From positions 1 to 64,000 of the forward strand of contig OENT01000430.1 in the NCBI GenBank assembly GCA_900239685.1: a stretch of DNA of 64,000 bases, in the 5' to 3' direction. This document shows positions 25,859-36,764 of this stretch, one piece after another; within the stretch, counting starts at the first letter, position 1; each line of letters starts with the position of its first letter. The position numbers and the translations under genes are program-made. The notes under the pieces were generated by a model that was not told the origin of the DNA, made no database searches, and saw only the letters and a program-made list of their open reading frames with translations. The DNA is from Rotaria macrura. Lineage: Eukaryota > Rotifera > Eurotatoria > Philodinida > Philodinidae.

Positions 25859-26599
25859 ATAGGGACTTTAGTTACATAAACTACTTTTCGTCGGGTTCAT
25901 CCCCTTAATCTATATCAAGTATTAACCATCACTATTACTTGTGATGAGAATCTACACTAATATAAAAAAAAGAAAACATGAATGATTCGTGTTTACAGTC
26001 ACCATTTACTGGATACGTCAATATTTCGTTTATTTCTAATTTTGACATTTTTGCGTATGAAATTTTTTCTTTCCACATTTCTCCATCACACCTTTTGTTC
26101 TACTAAAAGTTACACGAAACAGATCCCGTTTCACTTTCATTTCATTTTAGTCATTATTCATCAAACTAAACCGAGATAATAATCAGAATTATAAATCAAG
26201 CGACATGTGTCAACTATCATTGTTAAGACACAAATAATTGCATACCAAAGCCGAAGAACAATTGAAATATGTCATGACTCTGTGCATTATAAATATTCAT
26301 ACATTTGGTCTGTTTTTGTATACTCTGTCACTTACGTAGATATATGAAATATCAATATATTTTCAAACGAGTTGATTAGACTATCGAATCAAAACCGAAA
26401 AAGGACTAGACGCATTTAAGTCAAATTGTTCATTATTTGTTTCGATCTTCATTAAGTTAAGATTTAAGGTTTTATTGCACATGAAATATGAGTTTTCGTG
26501 TTCTATTTATTTGTAAAAGATAATAATCATCACTCGATAAAACAAAAGGCTTTGCTTACACTAAGAATAATGATCAAAATCAAAGATTTAGCTGTAAAT
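25859..26599. other. Gene-free stretch downstream of the arsenite methyltransferase gene
   Basis: No coding region is supported on either strand. Confidence 0.35.
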
Positions 26600-26605
26600 T
26601 TTATT
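26600..26605 (-). terminator. Polyadenylation signal of the arsenite methyltransferase gene
   Basis: tttatt on the plus strand, aataaa on the coding strand, starting 13 bp after the stop codon. Confidence 0.4.
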
Positions 26606-26618
26606 GCCATGCATTATG

Positions 26619-29600
26619 TTAGCAAGTTCCTGGACGACAACAACAACCTGATGATTGCTCCTTTGACACTAATTGATCTGTAACTTGTTCAGTTACACTT
26701 GGTATTTGCTAGAAATTAAAGAGATTATAAAAAAAGGAAGTTTGTTTTCGTTTCTGTTCTTATATATACTTTTTCATTAGTAACCGGATCAAATTTAAAA
26801 TGTTGACTATATCTCGATATGAATAACATTTTAGCCGATTCAGTATTGAGATACTGAGGTTCACCATTTAACTAAATCATAAACATAGTAGTAGAAAAAA
26901 TAGAATGTTCGAAACTGCACTTTGAATGTTATCGATTGATTGAATTGAAATTCATTTTCATAATGAGCAATTGGTGTTTGATAAGTTACCAAAGCGCCAA
27001 CCTTAAAATTAGAGTTTACTGACTCTTCGATGGGTTTGTTCTTAAACAACCGATAAGTACATGACGTGAATTTAATGTCACCTTAACAAATAAATATTTC
27101 ATTAGTTAAATGAAAAACGACGAAATCAAACCAAGTAGTTTTTGCAATTCTGCATTGTTGACACCAATCGGTTGTGTTGATACTAATATTGGTCGTGTAA
27201 AACCGACATCAAGCGAACCCGAAATTAAATCACTCTCGCAGATAGCCCCACTTAGACATTCACCTATCAAACATAAAAAATATCTATCATTAAATCGAAA
27301 AATAAATGTTCTATGTAATTCGTTGTTAAAAGATAATAGTTAGAAAGGAATCAATTAGATAAGATTTCTTAAAGTGGTCTCAAAATTATCACATCAATCA
27401 TGTTATGAAAAATGCTATTTGCATAGAAACTTATTAGGAAAAAAAACAAAACTTGTTGCACAATATCTTACCCCAAAGAATCTTATTTTGTTTTAATTCT
27501 TCCGGTACCGGTTGATCAGCATAGACATCACTGAAGTAAAATTCACCACCGGGCTATAAGAAAAGAAAAGAACTATTTTCTGTGTTTACTTGTCTAACCT
27601 GAGAGACATAACACCTTTTTGTTTATCAATCAAATAGGGGCACTGCATGTGAAACAGATTCTTATTTATTCAAAAACAAAATTTCAAAAGCATAGCAAGT
27701 ACTCCGTGTTTCAGGGTGGTTATCTAGTTTCTTCAGTAAGCTGCAAATTCGTAAAGGATTAAACACCTTTTCATCATTCCTTAGCTATGTTTTATGAGTC
27801 GCAAATGGATTATTCTCATGTGGAAAAAGTTGATGTATACGACTTCAAATCTTGTTGAAGACTAGCTTTTAAGTATTCTGTAACTATATTTATGTAATTA
27901 GTATTTCTCCATGAAAAATCGAATCATTTTATATGCATTCGTAGTGATTAAGATAGAAGAAAGACTTATCTAGAATTATTTTATTTTCGATGCAAACTTA
28001 TTAGTAGCAAAATCTTTATAACAATTAGTTGAATAGTTTCTTGTCGATAAAACATAGAAGCCTGAAACTTTGATATAAATGAAACCATCAGCATAGCGAT
28101 TGGGAATTACAAATCGGAATCAAAATCAATGATTTCGTATTATAAAAAGAAAATAAAGATAAACAACTTCGGCATGATTCTAAAACGAGTCACCTTTGAA
28201 AGTGCATAACATTATATCCTCCCTCCCAGGTTGGTCAATCTGGCTATTGGATACTGCAGAGACCGACAGAAGAAAAGACGCAGAGAAATTGCTGTATTTT
28301 GTAAGAAAACAGAAACACAGAAGCAGTAGTCCGGCCGAAAATTTTTCGGATATTTTCCTGCCGGAAAGAAGAGCAATTGTTTGGAATCTAGAGGAAAAAG
28401 TGGTGCGGCCGGAATACTGCTTCCATATTCTAGTAATTTCTCGCAGAAACCTGCCCGTTTTTCTCCATCTGAGTCAAATTGACTTGCTTTCTAAACGGAA
28501 TAAAAACTTGAAACTCATGCCGTTGAAAACACATCTATTACTGATTATGTGTCTCCTTAGTGTAATGACTCTATATGAATATAAAGATATCAATGTAATC
28601 ATCAGCACCTGCATATTCTCTTTCCGTGGCTGGTTAAAAGAGCTAACGAATTCTGGCTCATACGTAGAAGCCATAAGACTAGATAAAGTCTAAAAACGTT
28701 TTGATCCTGGGCAAGGAATTTATAGAAAAATTGAATGAACGAATTTCTGGTTGAAATGTTCCCTAACACATGGTCTCGTTGATATTAGAACGTTGTAAAA
28801 CTTTTTGTTAAAACGAATGCTTTGTTCTCGAGATACTGCATGTTGAAAATAAGCCAACCTTGAGATAATTTTTGGAAAATGCTCGTTTTCTTCAATATTC
28901 AGTATCTTGAAAAGCAAGAATTCGTCTTACAACGTTCTAATATCAATGAGATCATGTGTTAGGGAACATTTCAACCAGAAATTCATTCATTCAATTTTTC
29001 TATAAATTCCTTGCCCAGGATCAAAAATTAAGTGAAACGATCATAAATTTGAAAGAAAGCCCTAATGACACGAAATTTTTCAGACTTTATCTAGTCTCAC
29101 GGGGTCCTACGATTGAATCCAAAATATGTATATCTATTGAGAATGTTCCCTTGTTCGACTTGAAAGTTTTTATGTCTCACCAAGAAATCACTCGAGTAAA
29201 AACAAATATAACTCCTCAATACATAAATCAACTTACTTTTAACATTTCATATACTTGTTGTAAAACTTTCTTTTTATCAGGACTTAAATTAACAACACAA
29301 TTCGATCTAAAACAAATACTAATGAAAATTAATCGAGACAAAAAGAAGCTAGATATGCATACACAACAACATCGAATGAATTAATTTTCAGCTCGGGATC
29401 ATCAGTAAGCTGTTCAATTTTCCCCAAGCGAAATTCAACATTCGCTTTTTCGAAACCGAATTCCTTTGTATGATAATCTATGAAATTTTGAGCAACATCA
29501 AGCTAAATTCAAAAGAAAGTATATTTGTTTTTAGCGCAAATTTGACGTACTTGTTCTTTAGTCATATCGACACCAACAACATATCCTTGAGCTCCGACAA

Positions 29601-29972
29601 GACTTGATAAAATGTAGACATCACGACCTGATCCAGAACCAAGATCTAATACTCGACATCCCTCAAGTTTTGGTGGCATCACCAAACCACATCCATAATA
29701 TCTATTAAGAAATAATAATTCACTTTTAATATATTACGTACGACAGGGAGCATGTTTGTATTTCAAAGTATTCTAATCAAGATTCTATATTTAAGTAGAT
29801 GTTTTCCAATGGAATCTTACTTTGCCACGACCTCTGGATGAACTTTTTTAATAATTTCCTTGATAAAAAAAGGGATTTGAGCTTTCGAACAGCAAGCATC
29901 AGTTTTCAAATCAGTTGACTGTTGTAATTGTTGTCCATAATAATTTTGGACGTCTTCATGTACACTGGTCAT
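26619..29972 (-). CDS. AS3MT: Arsenite methyltransferase (AS3MT)
   Basis: Nine exons on the minus strand (29972-29821, 29701-29551, 29502-29363, 29306-29237, 27553-27472, 27263-27132, 27081-26921, 26871-26770, 26708-26619) join in phase to 359 aa; human AS3MT has 375. The enzyme uses S-adenosylmethionine to methylate trivalent arsenic, normally in the cytosol. The SAM motif I is VLDLGSGSGRDVYILSSLVG, followed by VVGVDMTKEQ. The four cysteines used in arsenite binding and reduction in animal enzymes are all present: ACCSKA, YYGCGL, SNCVVNL and WGECLSG. FYFSDVYADQPVPEEL matches the family, and the Cys-rich tail SSGCCCRPGTC recalls the human GGCCGTKKSC end. Intron 4 (27554-29236, 1,683 bp) is expanded by repeats. 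Before the ATG a pyrimidine tract plus AG (junction at 29989-29988) suggests a 5' UTR intron or trans-splice site. Confidence 0.95.
28196..28693 (+). other. GC-richer open frame inside the AS3MT intron
   Basis: A 165-codon open frame on the strand opposite AS3MT lies within its intron 4. Its first half (28220-28460) is less AT-rich than its surroundings and has a small palindrome, ccggccgaaaatttttcgg, near 28331, plus other ccggcc/ccgga sites. The translation matches nothing I know and has no domain signature. It directly abuts the foldback repeat, so it may be part of the same inserted element. A real gene is unlikely. Confidence 0.3.
28699..29026. repeat. Long inverted (foldback) repeat in the AS3MT intron
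   Basis: The arm 28699-28800 (starting ttttgatcctgggcaagg) reappears inverted at about 28927-29026 (ending ccttgcccaggatcaaaa). The arms are about 100 bp and differ at only a handful of positions, with about 126 bp between them. The transcript could form a long hairpin. It lies entirely within intron 4 of AS3MT. No target duplication was identified. Confidence 0.8.
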
Positions 29973-31985
29973 GATGATATAGTTTATTCTACGAAGGAAT
30001 ATGCAAAAATATAACACAACGTCCTGTTTTTATTTGCTTCGAAATGTTGATGAGTCATGTAATATATAGAACTATTTATTTTTATCATTTATTGATTTAT
30101 AACTGTCGGTTGAATGACAAGGCAGTATGAATGCTTACTCACGATGTACACTGGCTGAGATAATCTACATGCAGTTTTTTCCATTGCAATAAAATGACAT
30201 TGCGCCTCTGTCGAAAGAGAAAGAGGACGTTAGAGTCAAGAACATGCTAAGGTAGGAAGACCGATTTGGTCCCACCTCTTCGCAAAATAAGACTATTTGG
30301 CTTTCTTTCACATTTCATCGACACTTTTTTCCGTATTTCATCGACAAATGTTTTTTTCGCTTAATCGCAACTTTCTATTCAACAGTATTTATTTAAAGAA
30401 ACATAATTTGATTAGTAGTAGTGTTGCAAATTCGTTCAAAATGATAACGATATTCATCAGTAATACGCATTTTCTACGTTTAGTGGTTTCAGTAATAGAA
30501 AACATCTTGATTTTTTATATACCCTTTATGTTGATGATAACATTCATAATAAAACTGTTGGATAGTATCACCACAATCTATACGCAATTTCTTTCTCCAA
30601 GCAATTTTTTTTCCATTAATATTCGAATATCGCTCATTGACAAATTTGTCGATGAAATGGAAATATACCAGGAAGAACGAGATTTCTGTACTTCAGGTAC
30701 TTTCCCTGTACTTCGCTCGTATTTCCAAAATACTTCGAAGTACGAAACCTCGCTTTTCCTACTTAGAACACGTACATATAAGCTTACATGAAAGGAAAAA
30801 TGTCCTCTTTTCACATCACTATAACATGAATATTCATATTGAAAAAGATTAATTGTGAAAAATAGCAATATTATTTGACACGAACAATTTTTATGAAAAT
30901 ATGTCATCAATTAAATAGTGGCAAACTAATCGAGCTGTAGTTGCACAAACGTTCTTTTTCTTCTCAGTTTTGTCATTTCATACTCTTAATTTTCATCAGT
31001 AAGCAACTTTTCGATAGACTTGTATATACACTATGTGTATAGGGTGACACAAAAACAAAAAACATTTGACCAATGAATGTGATTAATTTTATTCTAGATT
31101 TTTCAACTAAATTACAGAAATATTTATGTATCAGAAATACGTACTGAGAAAATATTTGAATCGTAAATGATTGCCAAATAATAAATTTTAATTTCTTATG
31201 TACTTCGTTTTCCAAGATTCAAAAGGCTTCGAGTTCTTGTTTTCACTAAGTCAATTATAAAACAATTTCTGTTTCAAAGAAAGCTATTGATTCGATTGTG
31301 TATGCACGAAGTATCCTCTAATAGGTATCTTGTTTTACGAAACATAATAGCTCTGAGAAGTTCGACGGTTTAGTGATTCAAAAACATAAGAACAGTATTA
31401 TTACTGTTAAAATAGTCTAATAAAACAATTCTTCTGTTTGGAAGCCAACTGACTAAAACAAATCATCAGCATACAATTTTACGAGAATCTGCACATAAAC
31501 ACTAGAAAACGTTGCTTAGCTCAGTCTTGTAATAGAATGCAACAATGAACGAAAGATGAATAAATTCTAAAGTATGGTGTCGATAGTAAGAAAAATGTGT
31601 TTCCAATTTTCGAAGTATCGTCATGGTACGATGTTTTCCGGTACTGGGCAAAATCGAGTACATCATCACACTCTTCAGTACCTCGAATACGTAGGTTTTA
31701 CTTAGGGTACTTGATGTAAAGAAAACTGATGTATTTTATTTATGTTAATCAGTCGTGGTACGGTTTGACAAGAACTCGAATACACACAAAGGAAGCATAA
31801 GACATGTGCCATGTGACACACACAGTTGTCTTGATTAAAAAGGTTCCTCTATTTGATACACCATAATTCTTTAACCATATAACTTTGATTCAAATAAAGA
31901 ACATATTCAATTATTCTCTTAAACTTTACAAAGTTGCAGATTTTATCAAAATCAAGAGAGTGCTTTCAAAATTTCTTTCAGTAGA
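29973..31985. other. Gene-free stretch upstream of AS3MT
   Basis: No gene is supported. The region near 30690-30770 and again near 31610-31710 is rich in gtactt/aagtac words, but no defined repeat unit could be drawn. The AS3MT promoter should lie just above 29990. Confidence 0.35.
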
Positions 31986-32645
31986 GGAGGCACTAGGGGT
32001 GCAATAAATCCAAGGCCTTGGAATTTGGTGCAAATAGATTTGGATTTGTTCTCGACAGAGATTTGGATTTGGATTTGGGTTTGGGTTTGGTCTTAAATTA
32101 TCCAAATCTGATGAGAATTTGCAATAGACAGTCTCAGAAGGAAGAGAAGAGTATCAATTCTTAGAGGTTGATATAAAATTGTCTGGATTTGGTATAGATT
32201 TGGGTTTGGATTTGGATTTGTGTCTTAGATTTGGATTTGAGATTTGGTCTGTATCATTGTAATTAGGATTTGGGTAGGCTTTGGGTTTGGGATTTGGATT
32301 TGGGAGTGAGATTTGGCTTGAATGAGGCACGGCTACAAAATTGGATTGATGTTAGATAGAAAACAAATCCCAAGTCCAAATCCAAATCTAAGACACAAAT
32401 CCAAATCCAAGTCCAAGTCCAAACCCCAAATCCCAAACGTATCACCAATCCCGAATCCCAAATCTAAGCTGAAAAAAGTAATATAAACAATCCTGTGATC
32501 AAAATTTAGAAGAAATCTACAGCTAGGAACTCAGTTCTAACCATAACCCAAATCCAGAAACCAAAACCAAATCCAAGTCCAAATCTCAGGGATTTGGTGA
32601 CAAATCCCAAATCCATTTAAGATTTGTTGCACCCCTAGGAAGCAC
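31986..32645. mobile_element. hAT-like MITE filled with TTTGGR repeats
   Basis: Element 31994-32637 (644 bp). Termini are inverted: taggggtgcaataaatc on the left; on the right gatttgttgcacccct plus a, the same sequence reversed with one mismatch. It is flanked by ggaggcac (31986-31993) and ggaagcac (32638-32645), an 8-bp target duplication with one mismatch. This matches hAT-type insertion. The left half is made of degenerate gatttgg/ggtttgg hexamers and the right half of their complement (ccaaatcc), so the whole element can fold back on itself. It has no coding capacity. Confidence 0.85.
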
Positions 32646-35150
32646 CAACTTTTTTTATTCTAATGAAAGTGCTTCATCAATTGTTTTTCGAAAATCTCTT
32701 GCTGCTATTTTTTATGTTTTACTATGCTGAAGTTTATCTTTCATCTGTTGATTTTTATTCAAACGAACAAACAAACAAAGATGATGAAATCATTTATAAA
32801 CAGAATAGTAATATCAATCATGAATTGTTGAGTTCTTTTTATATTCATAAATCGTTTTCATGTAAGGAAAAAGTTAAGATTTGTTCTTTTGTGATATCGT
32901 ACTTTAACTGAGTTTTTCCTGCAATTTTCAACAGGCAAGGAAAACTGTATTTCATTTTGGCAACGCTATTTCTATCTTCCTTGGCGTACGTGATCATGTA
33001 CGCACATGAAAACAAATATGAAAGTAAAATAGTAGCTTATTTTCAAGTCATCGATAATGTTAAAACGATTTTCAGAAAAGAAATAAACTTATCTTTCTAA
33101 TGACAATGGATAGTTATGAAAAAGTTTCATAAAATGATTGTGAAAAAAAGACTTATTTAAATATTCAGGTTTTCAGCATCGATTTCGATTCGGAATCATT
33201 AATCTCGCTTTTTGTGTAATGGATACGTTCATCAGTGTCACCACAGTTATAAATACTAAATATCAGTACGGAGTTAAGCGAGATAAATAGGAGATCAAGT
33301 CTTTACAGTTTTTTTCGAACCAAGTTGAATGTTGGTTTGTGTTTTTCTCCTGAATTTCTTCTTTTTCGTCTAGCCAAGAAAATTTACATTCGAGAACATA
33401 CTATACAGATTAATTTATTTAAGACTTTATTAAATTGGCAGGTATACCTTTACATAGGAAATACAAGTACTTATATGCTAATTAGATCAAGGAGATTATC
33501 GAATACTTTTATCTCGAAAGATGAGTTTCTTTTCCAAAAAGAAAAAATTCTTTTGAAACTTCTTCGAATCGATACTTTTCATAATCATCATGTGCGAACG
33601 TAGAACAACACATGTGTAACTATTCGTTTTCCTTTCAACATCGCATGAAACATATATAGGAAGTAATTGTGGACATCAATCAAATAAGATGAAGTGAGAA
33701 ATTTATTAGAAAACAATTTTCATTTATAATCTTACTGAGAAAAAAAATTAAATGGAAACGTTTTTGAATCATGAAAAACTGAATCGAAAAAAAAATTAAA
33801 AACTTGCTTTTCGACACTAATTCAAGCTGCAAATATATATTTGAAACTAGGGATCTCATATTTTAATATTACTATGTAGCTGTTTATCTATTTCATATCA
33901 TTATTTAGAATTGTTTTATATTAATACTTTTTATTAAAATCGCCACTATGCAAGTATCCTCGGACTTCAACAAGATTTCTTTTCTCTTTTTGTACCTCAT
34001 GTCCACGTAATGAATGAGCAAGTTTATTAGAAAGATTCTGATGGATTAAAGAACACAAGATGAAAAAGTAAAAATAATACAATAAAACGATCGTTCTGAG
34101 ACAGATTAAAATAACGAAAAGGTCTTGTTAGGAAGTCTGTTGCTAAAATCTTTTGAGTACTCCTGATAGTAATTTTCCTATCAGATAATTAACACTCCTT
34201 GCTGTGGCTTTACACTTTTTTCCAAAGTTATATATTTTATTATGAATTGTTTACTTTTTGAAAGAAATTAAACATTATTAGCTTCTCTCTCAGATAAATC
34301 GAAAACTTTCATTGTCATTAGATCACGCACAATTATTTTGCATGTTTTTAAAGACATTTTAACCTATTTCTCCACTTAAAATGATACGGTAACTGAGTTG
34401 AGCATGTGTGTGTCTTTAAGATGATAAATTCATATCAATTCAACTGTACATAATATTTTCTGTAAGTTGTGGTCATCAGGCTTAGTCTCAATGATATACA
34501 ACAATTGTGTAAACAAAAACTTTTAGTGTATTTCTCATATATAAAATTTTATTTGTATGCTACAATCATGCAAGTTAACTAAAATAATTTTTGGATAAAC
34601 GAGAGTAAAAAATGGACTGCTTTTCTATTGGTTCAAGCCCCATAGGATAAATTTCATACACTTGCCTGTGTAGCGTATGAATGTAGTTTATCTTAACCCT
34701 TGCTTTCAATTTCAATTCAAGACTTTTTATCAAAAAAAATGAATGATAAGGCTAGTGAAAATATTTATGAATTTTACTCCAAGTTTGAATAACTGCGAGA
34801 AAGTTACGAAAATGTATCTCTCGATTTATTTTATCAATCAATCTGATAGTGTTTTCATTGAAGATGTGATAGCTATTGTTGATCATTCATTTCGTGAGAC
34901 ATTGACTTTGTTTAATGAAAAAATTTCAATGTAAATAAACAAATAATCATATGAAAAGAAATAGTCTTAATAAATAGTATTATTTTCGAACCGATTCAAA
35001 GTATAAACTTGACACTATCGTTTGTTTTCATATACTTGATGCACTGTACTTTGTATCTCGGTTTTGCATAGTATGGAATTCTTTAATTAATTTGAATACA
35101 TTATTTGATTTTGATTTTTAAGATTTTATTCAAATAATAACTAATTAAGA
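32646..35150. other. Gene-free stretch upstream of malate dehydrogenase
   Basis: Nothing supported on either strand; open frames are short and AT-driven. It should hold the promoter of the malate dehydrogenase gene. Confidence 0.35.
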
Positions 35151-36583
35151 ATGACATTTTCAGTAAGACAGAATAGTAGATAACCTTTTTTTCGTTTTAT
35201 TTCTCATTTACACAGTAGTTCAACAATGTATTTTTAAGGATAAAAGTATCAAAGATCCCATTCGTATCGTAATAACAGGAGCTGCCGGACAAATAGCTTA
35301 TTCGTTAATTTATCCAATTTGTAATGGTGATGTCTTTGGAAAAGATCAAGTTCGTTTGTTTTTCAATATCAAAGTGAAATATGTCAAATCTATATTTTTA
35401 CTTTAGAGTATTATTCTGCATTTACTTGATATTACACCAATGATGGGTGTACTAAAAGGTGTCATTATGGAAATTGAAGACACTAGCTTACCTTTAGTTA
35501 GAAGTAAAATGTTCTATGAATGATAATAAAATTTAATTTTTTCATTAGCTCAGATGTCATACCAACAGATAGCGAGGAAATTGCTTTCAAAGATGTTGAT
35601 GTTGCATTATTAGTCGGTGCGATGCCACGTAAAGAAGGCATGGAACGTAAAGATTTACTTAGTGCTAATGTGAAAATTTTTAAATCACAAGGTATGGCTC
35701 TTGATAAATATGCAAAAAAGACTGTTAAAGTAAATACACGTAGTTTTTTAATATTCATATTGTATTCATATAAGATATTTCATCAGGTTCTTGTTGTTGG
35801 TAATCCAGCCAATACAAATTGTTATATATTAGCTCATTATGCTCCATCGATTCCACGTGAGAATTTCACTTGCTTAACTCGATTAGATCAAAATCGTGCA
35901 ACAGCTCAGATAGCATTGCAACTAAAAACTTCATCAGATACAGTTAAAAATGTAATTATTTGGGGTAATCATTCATCAACACAATTTCCTGATGTTCGTT
36001 CAGCAACTGCATTTATCGACGGTAAAGACATACCGGTGTATGAAGCTATCCAAAACGAGAATTGGCTTAAACATGAATTCATTTCTGTATGCAGAAGTCA
36101 CTGAAAGAAATAAAATAAATTGATCATTTTTCTTGTTTGTGTGTGTTTTCTCTCTCTCTTAGACTGTACAAAAACGTGGTGCCGCCGTCATTGCTGCACG
36201 TAAACTTTCAAGTGCCATGTCAGCAGCTAATGCTATTTGTGATCATATGCGAGATTGGTGGCAAGGAACAAAAGATGTACGATGAGAAAATCAGGGTTTT
36301 ACTATGGTTAAAATATTTATTGAATAAATATTTTTAGAATGAATGGGTATCCATGGGTATAATTAGTGATGGTTCATATGGGATTGAAAAAGGACTTGTA
36401 TTTAGTTATCCAGTATATATTAAAAATCGTAAAATTTCAATAGTTCAACATCTTAAATTTGACGATTGGTCACGAAACATTCTTAATATAACTCAACAAG
36501 AATTAATTGAAGAAAAAAATGATGCATTAAAAGCGACAAGCGCAGAATCACTGCATGGCAACAATCTGAAATCCATGATTTAA
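35151..36583 (+). CDS. MDH1: Malate dehydrogenase, cytosolic type
   Basis: Seven exons (35151-35162, 35239-35349, 35407-35503, 35554-35729, 35787-36086, 36163-36276, 36338-36583) join in phase to 351 aa; animal cytosolic MDH has about 334. The enzyme interconverts malate and oxaloacetate with NAD. Seen: the NAD-binding loop [13 protein letters not shown]; the mobile loop [15 protein letters not shown] with substrate arginines; [17 protein letters not shown] with the catalytic Asp and third substrate Arg; and [14 protein letters not shown] with the catalytic His. The usual LDHNRA reads LDQNRA here. The 12-nt first exon (ATGACATTTTCA) was chosen because it is followed by a GTAAG donor and restores phase. 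The N-terminus has no clear mitochondrial presequence. LACTB2 follows on the same strand after 181 bp. Confidence 0.95.
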
Positions 36584-36688
36584 ACAAAGCGAACAGAAAT
36601 TAATTTTCATGTTTGTTTTTTAATTTCATCTGTGATACACGTAATTTATATAATACCAAGTAGTTACAAATTCCGACTGTTTTCTTTC

Positions 36689-36694
36689 AATAAA
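36689..36694 (+). terminator. Polyadenylation signal of malate dehydrogenase
   Basis: aataaa 106 bp after the MDH stop codon and 71 bp before the LACTB2 ATG. Confidence 0.45.
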
Positions 36695-36764
36695 AAATCA
36701 ATTCTTTATGCTTAGCATTAAAGTACAAGACTAAAATTTCTTTCTGCATTAGAAAACTCAATCG

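Noticed and set aside
28956..29384. 142-codon plus-strand open frame over the AS3MT intron and exon
   Set aside because: It runs across the inverted-repeat arm and antisense to AS3MT exons 3-4, so it is a shadow frame.
30690..31710. Clusters of gtactt/aagtac words
   Set aside because: The words are not in register and no repeat unit or element boundary could be defined.
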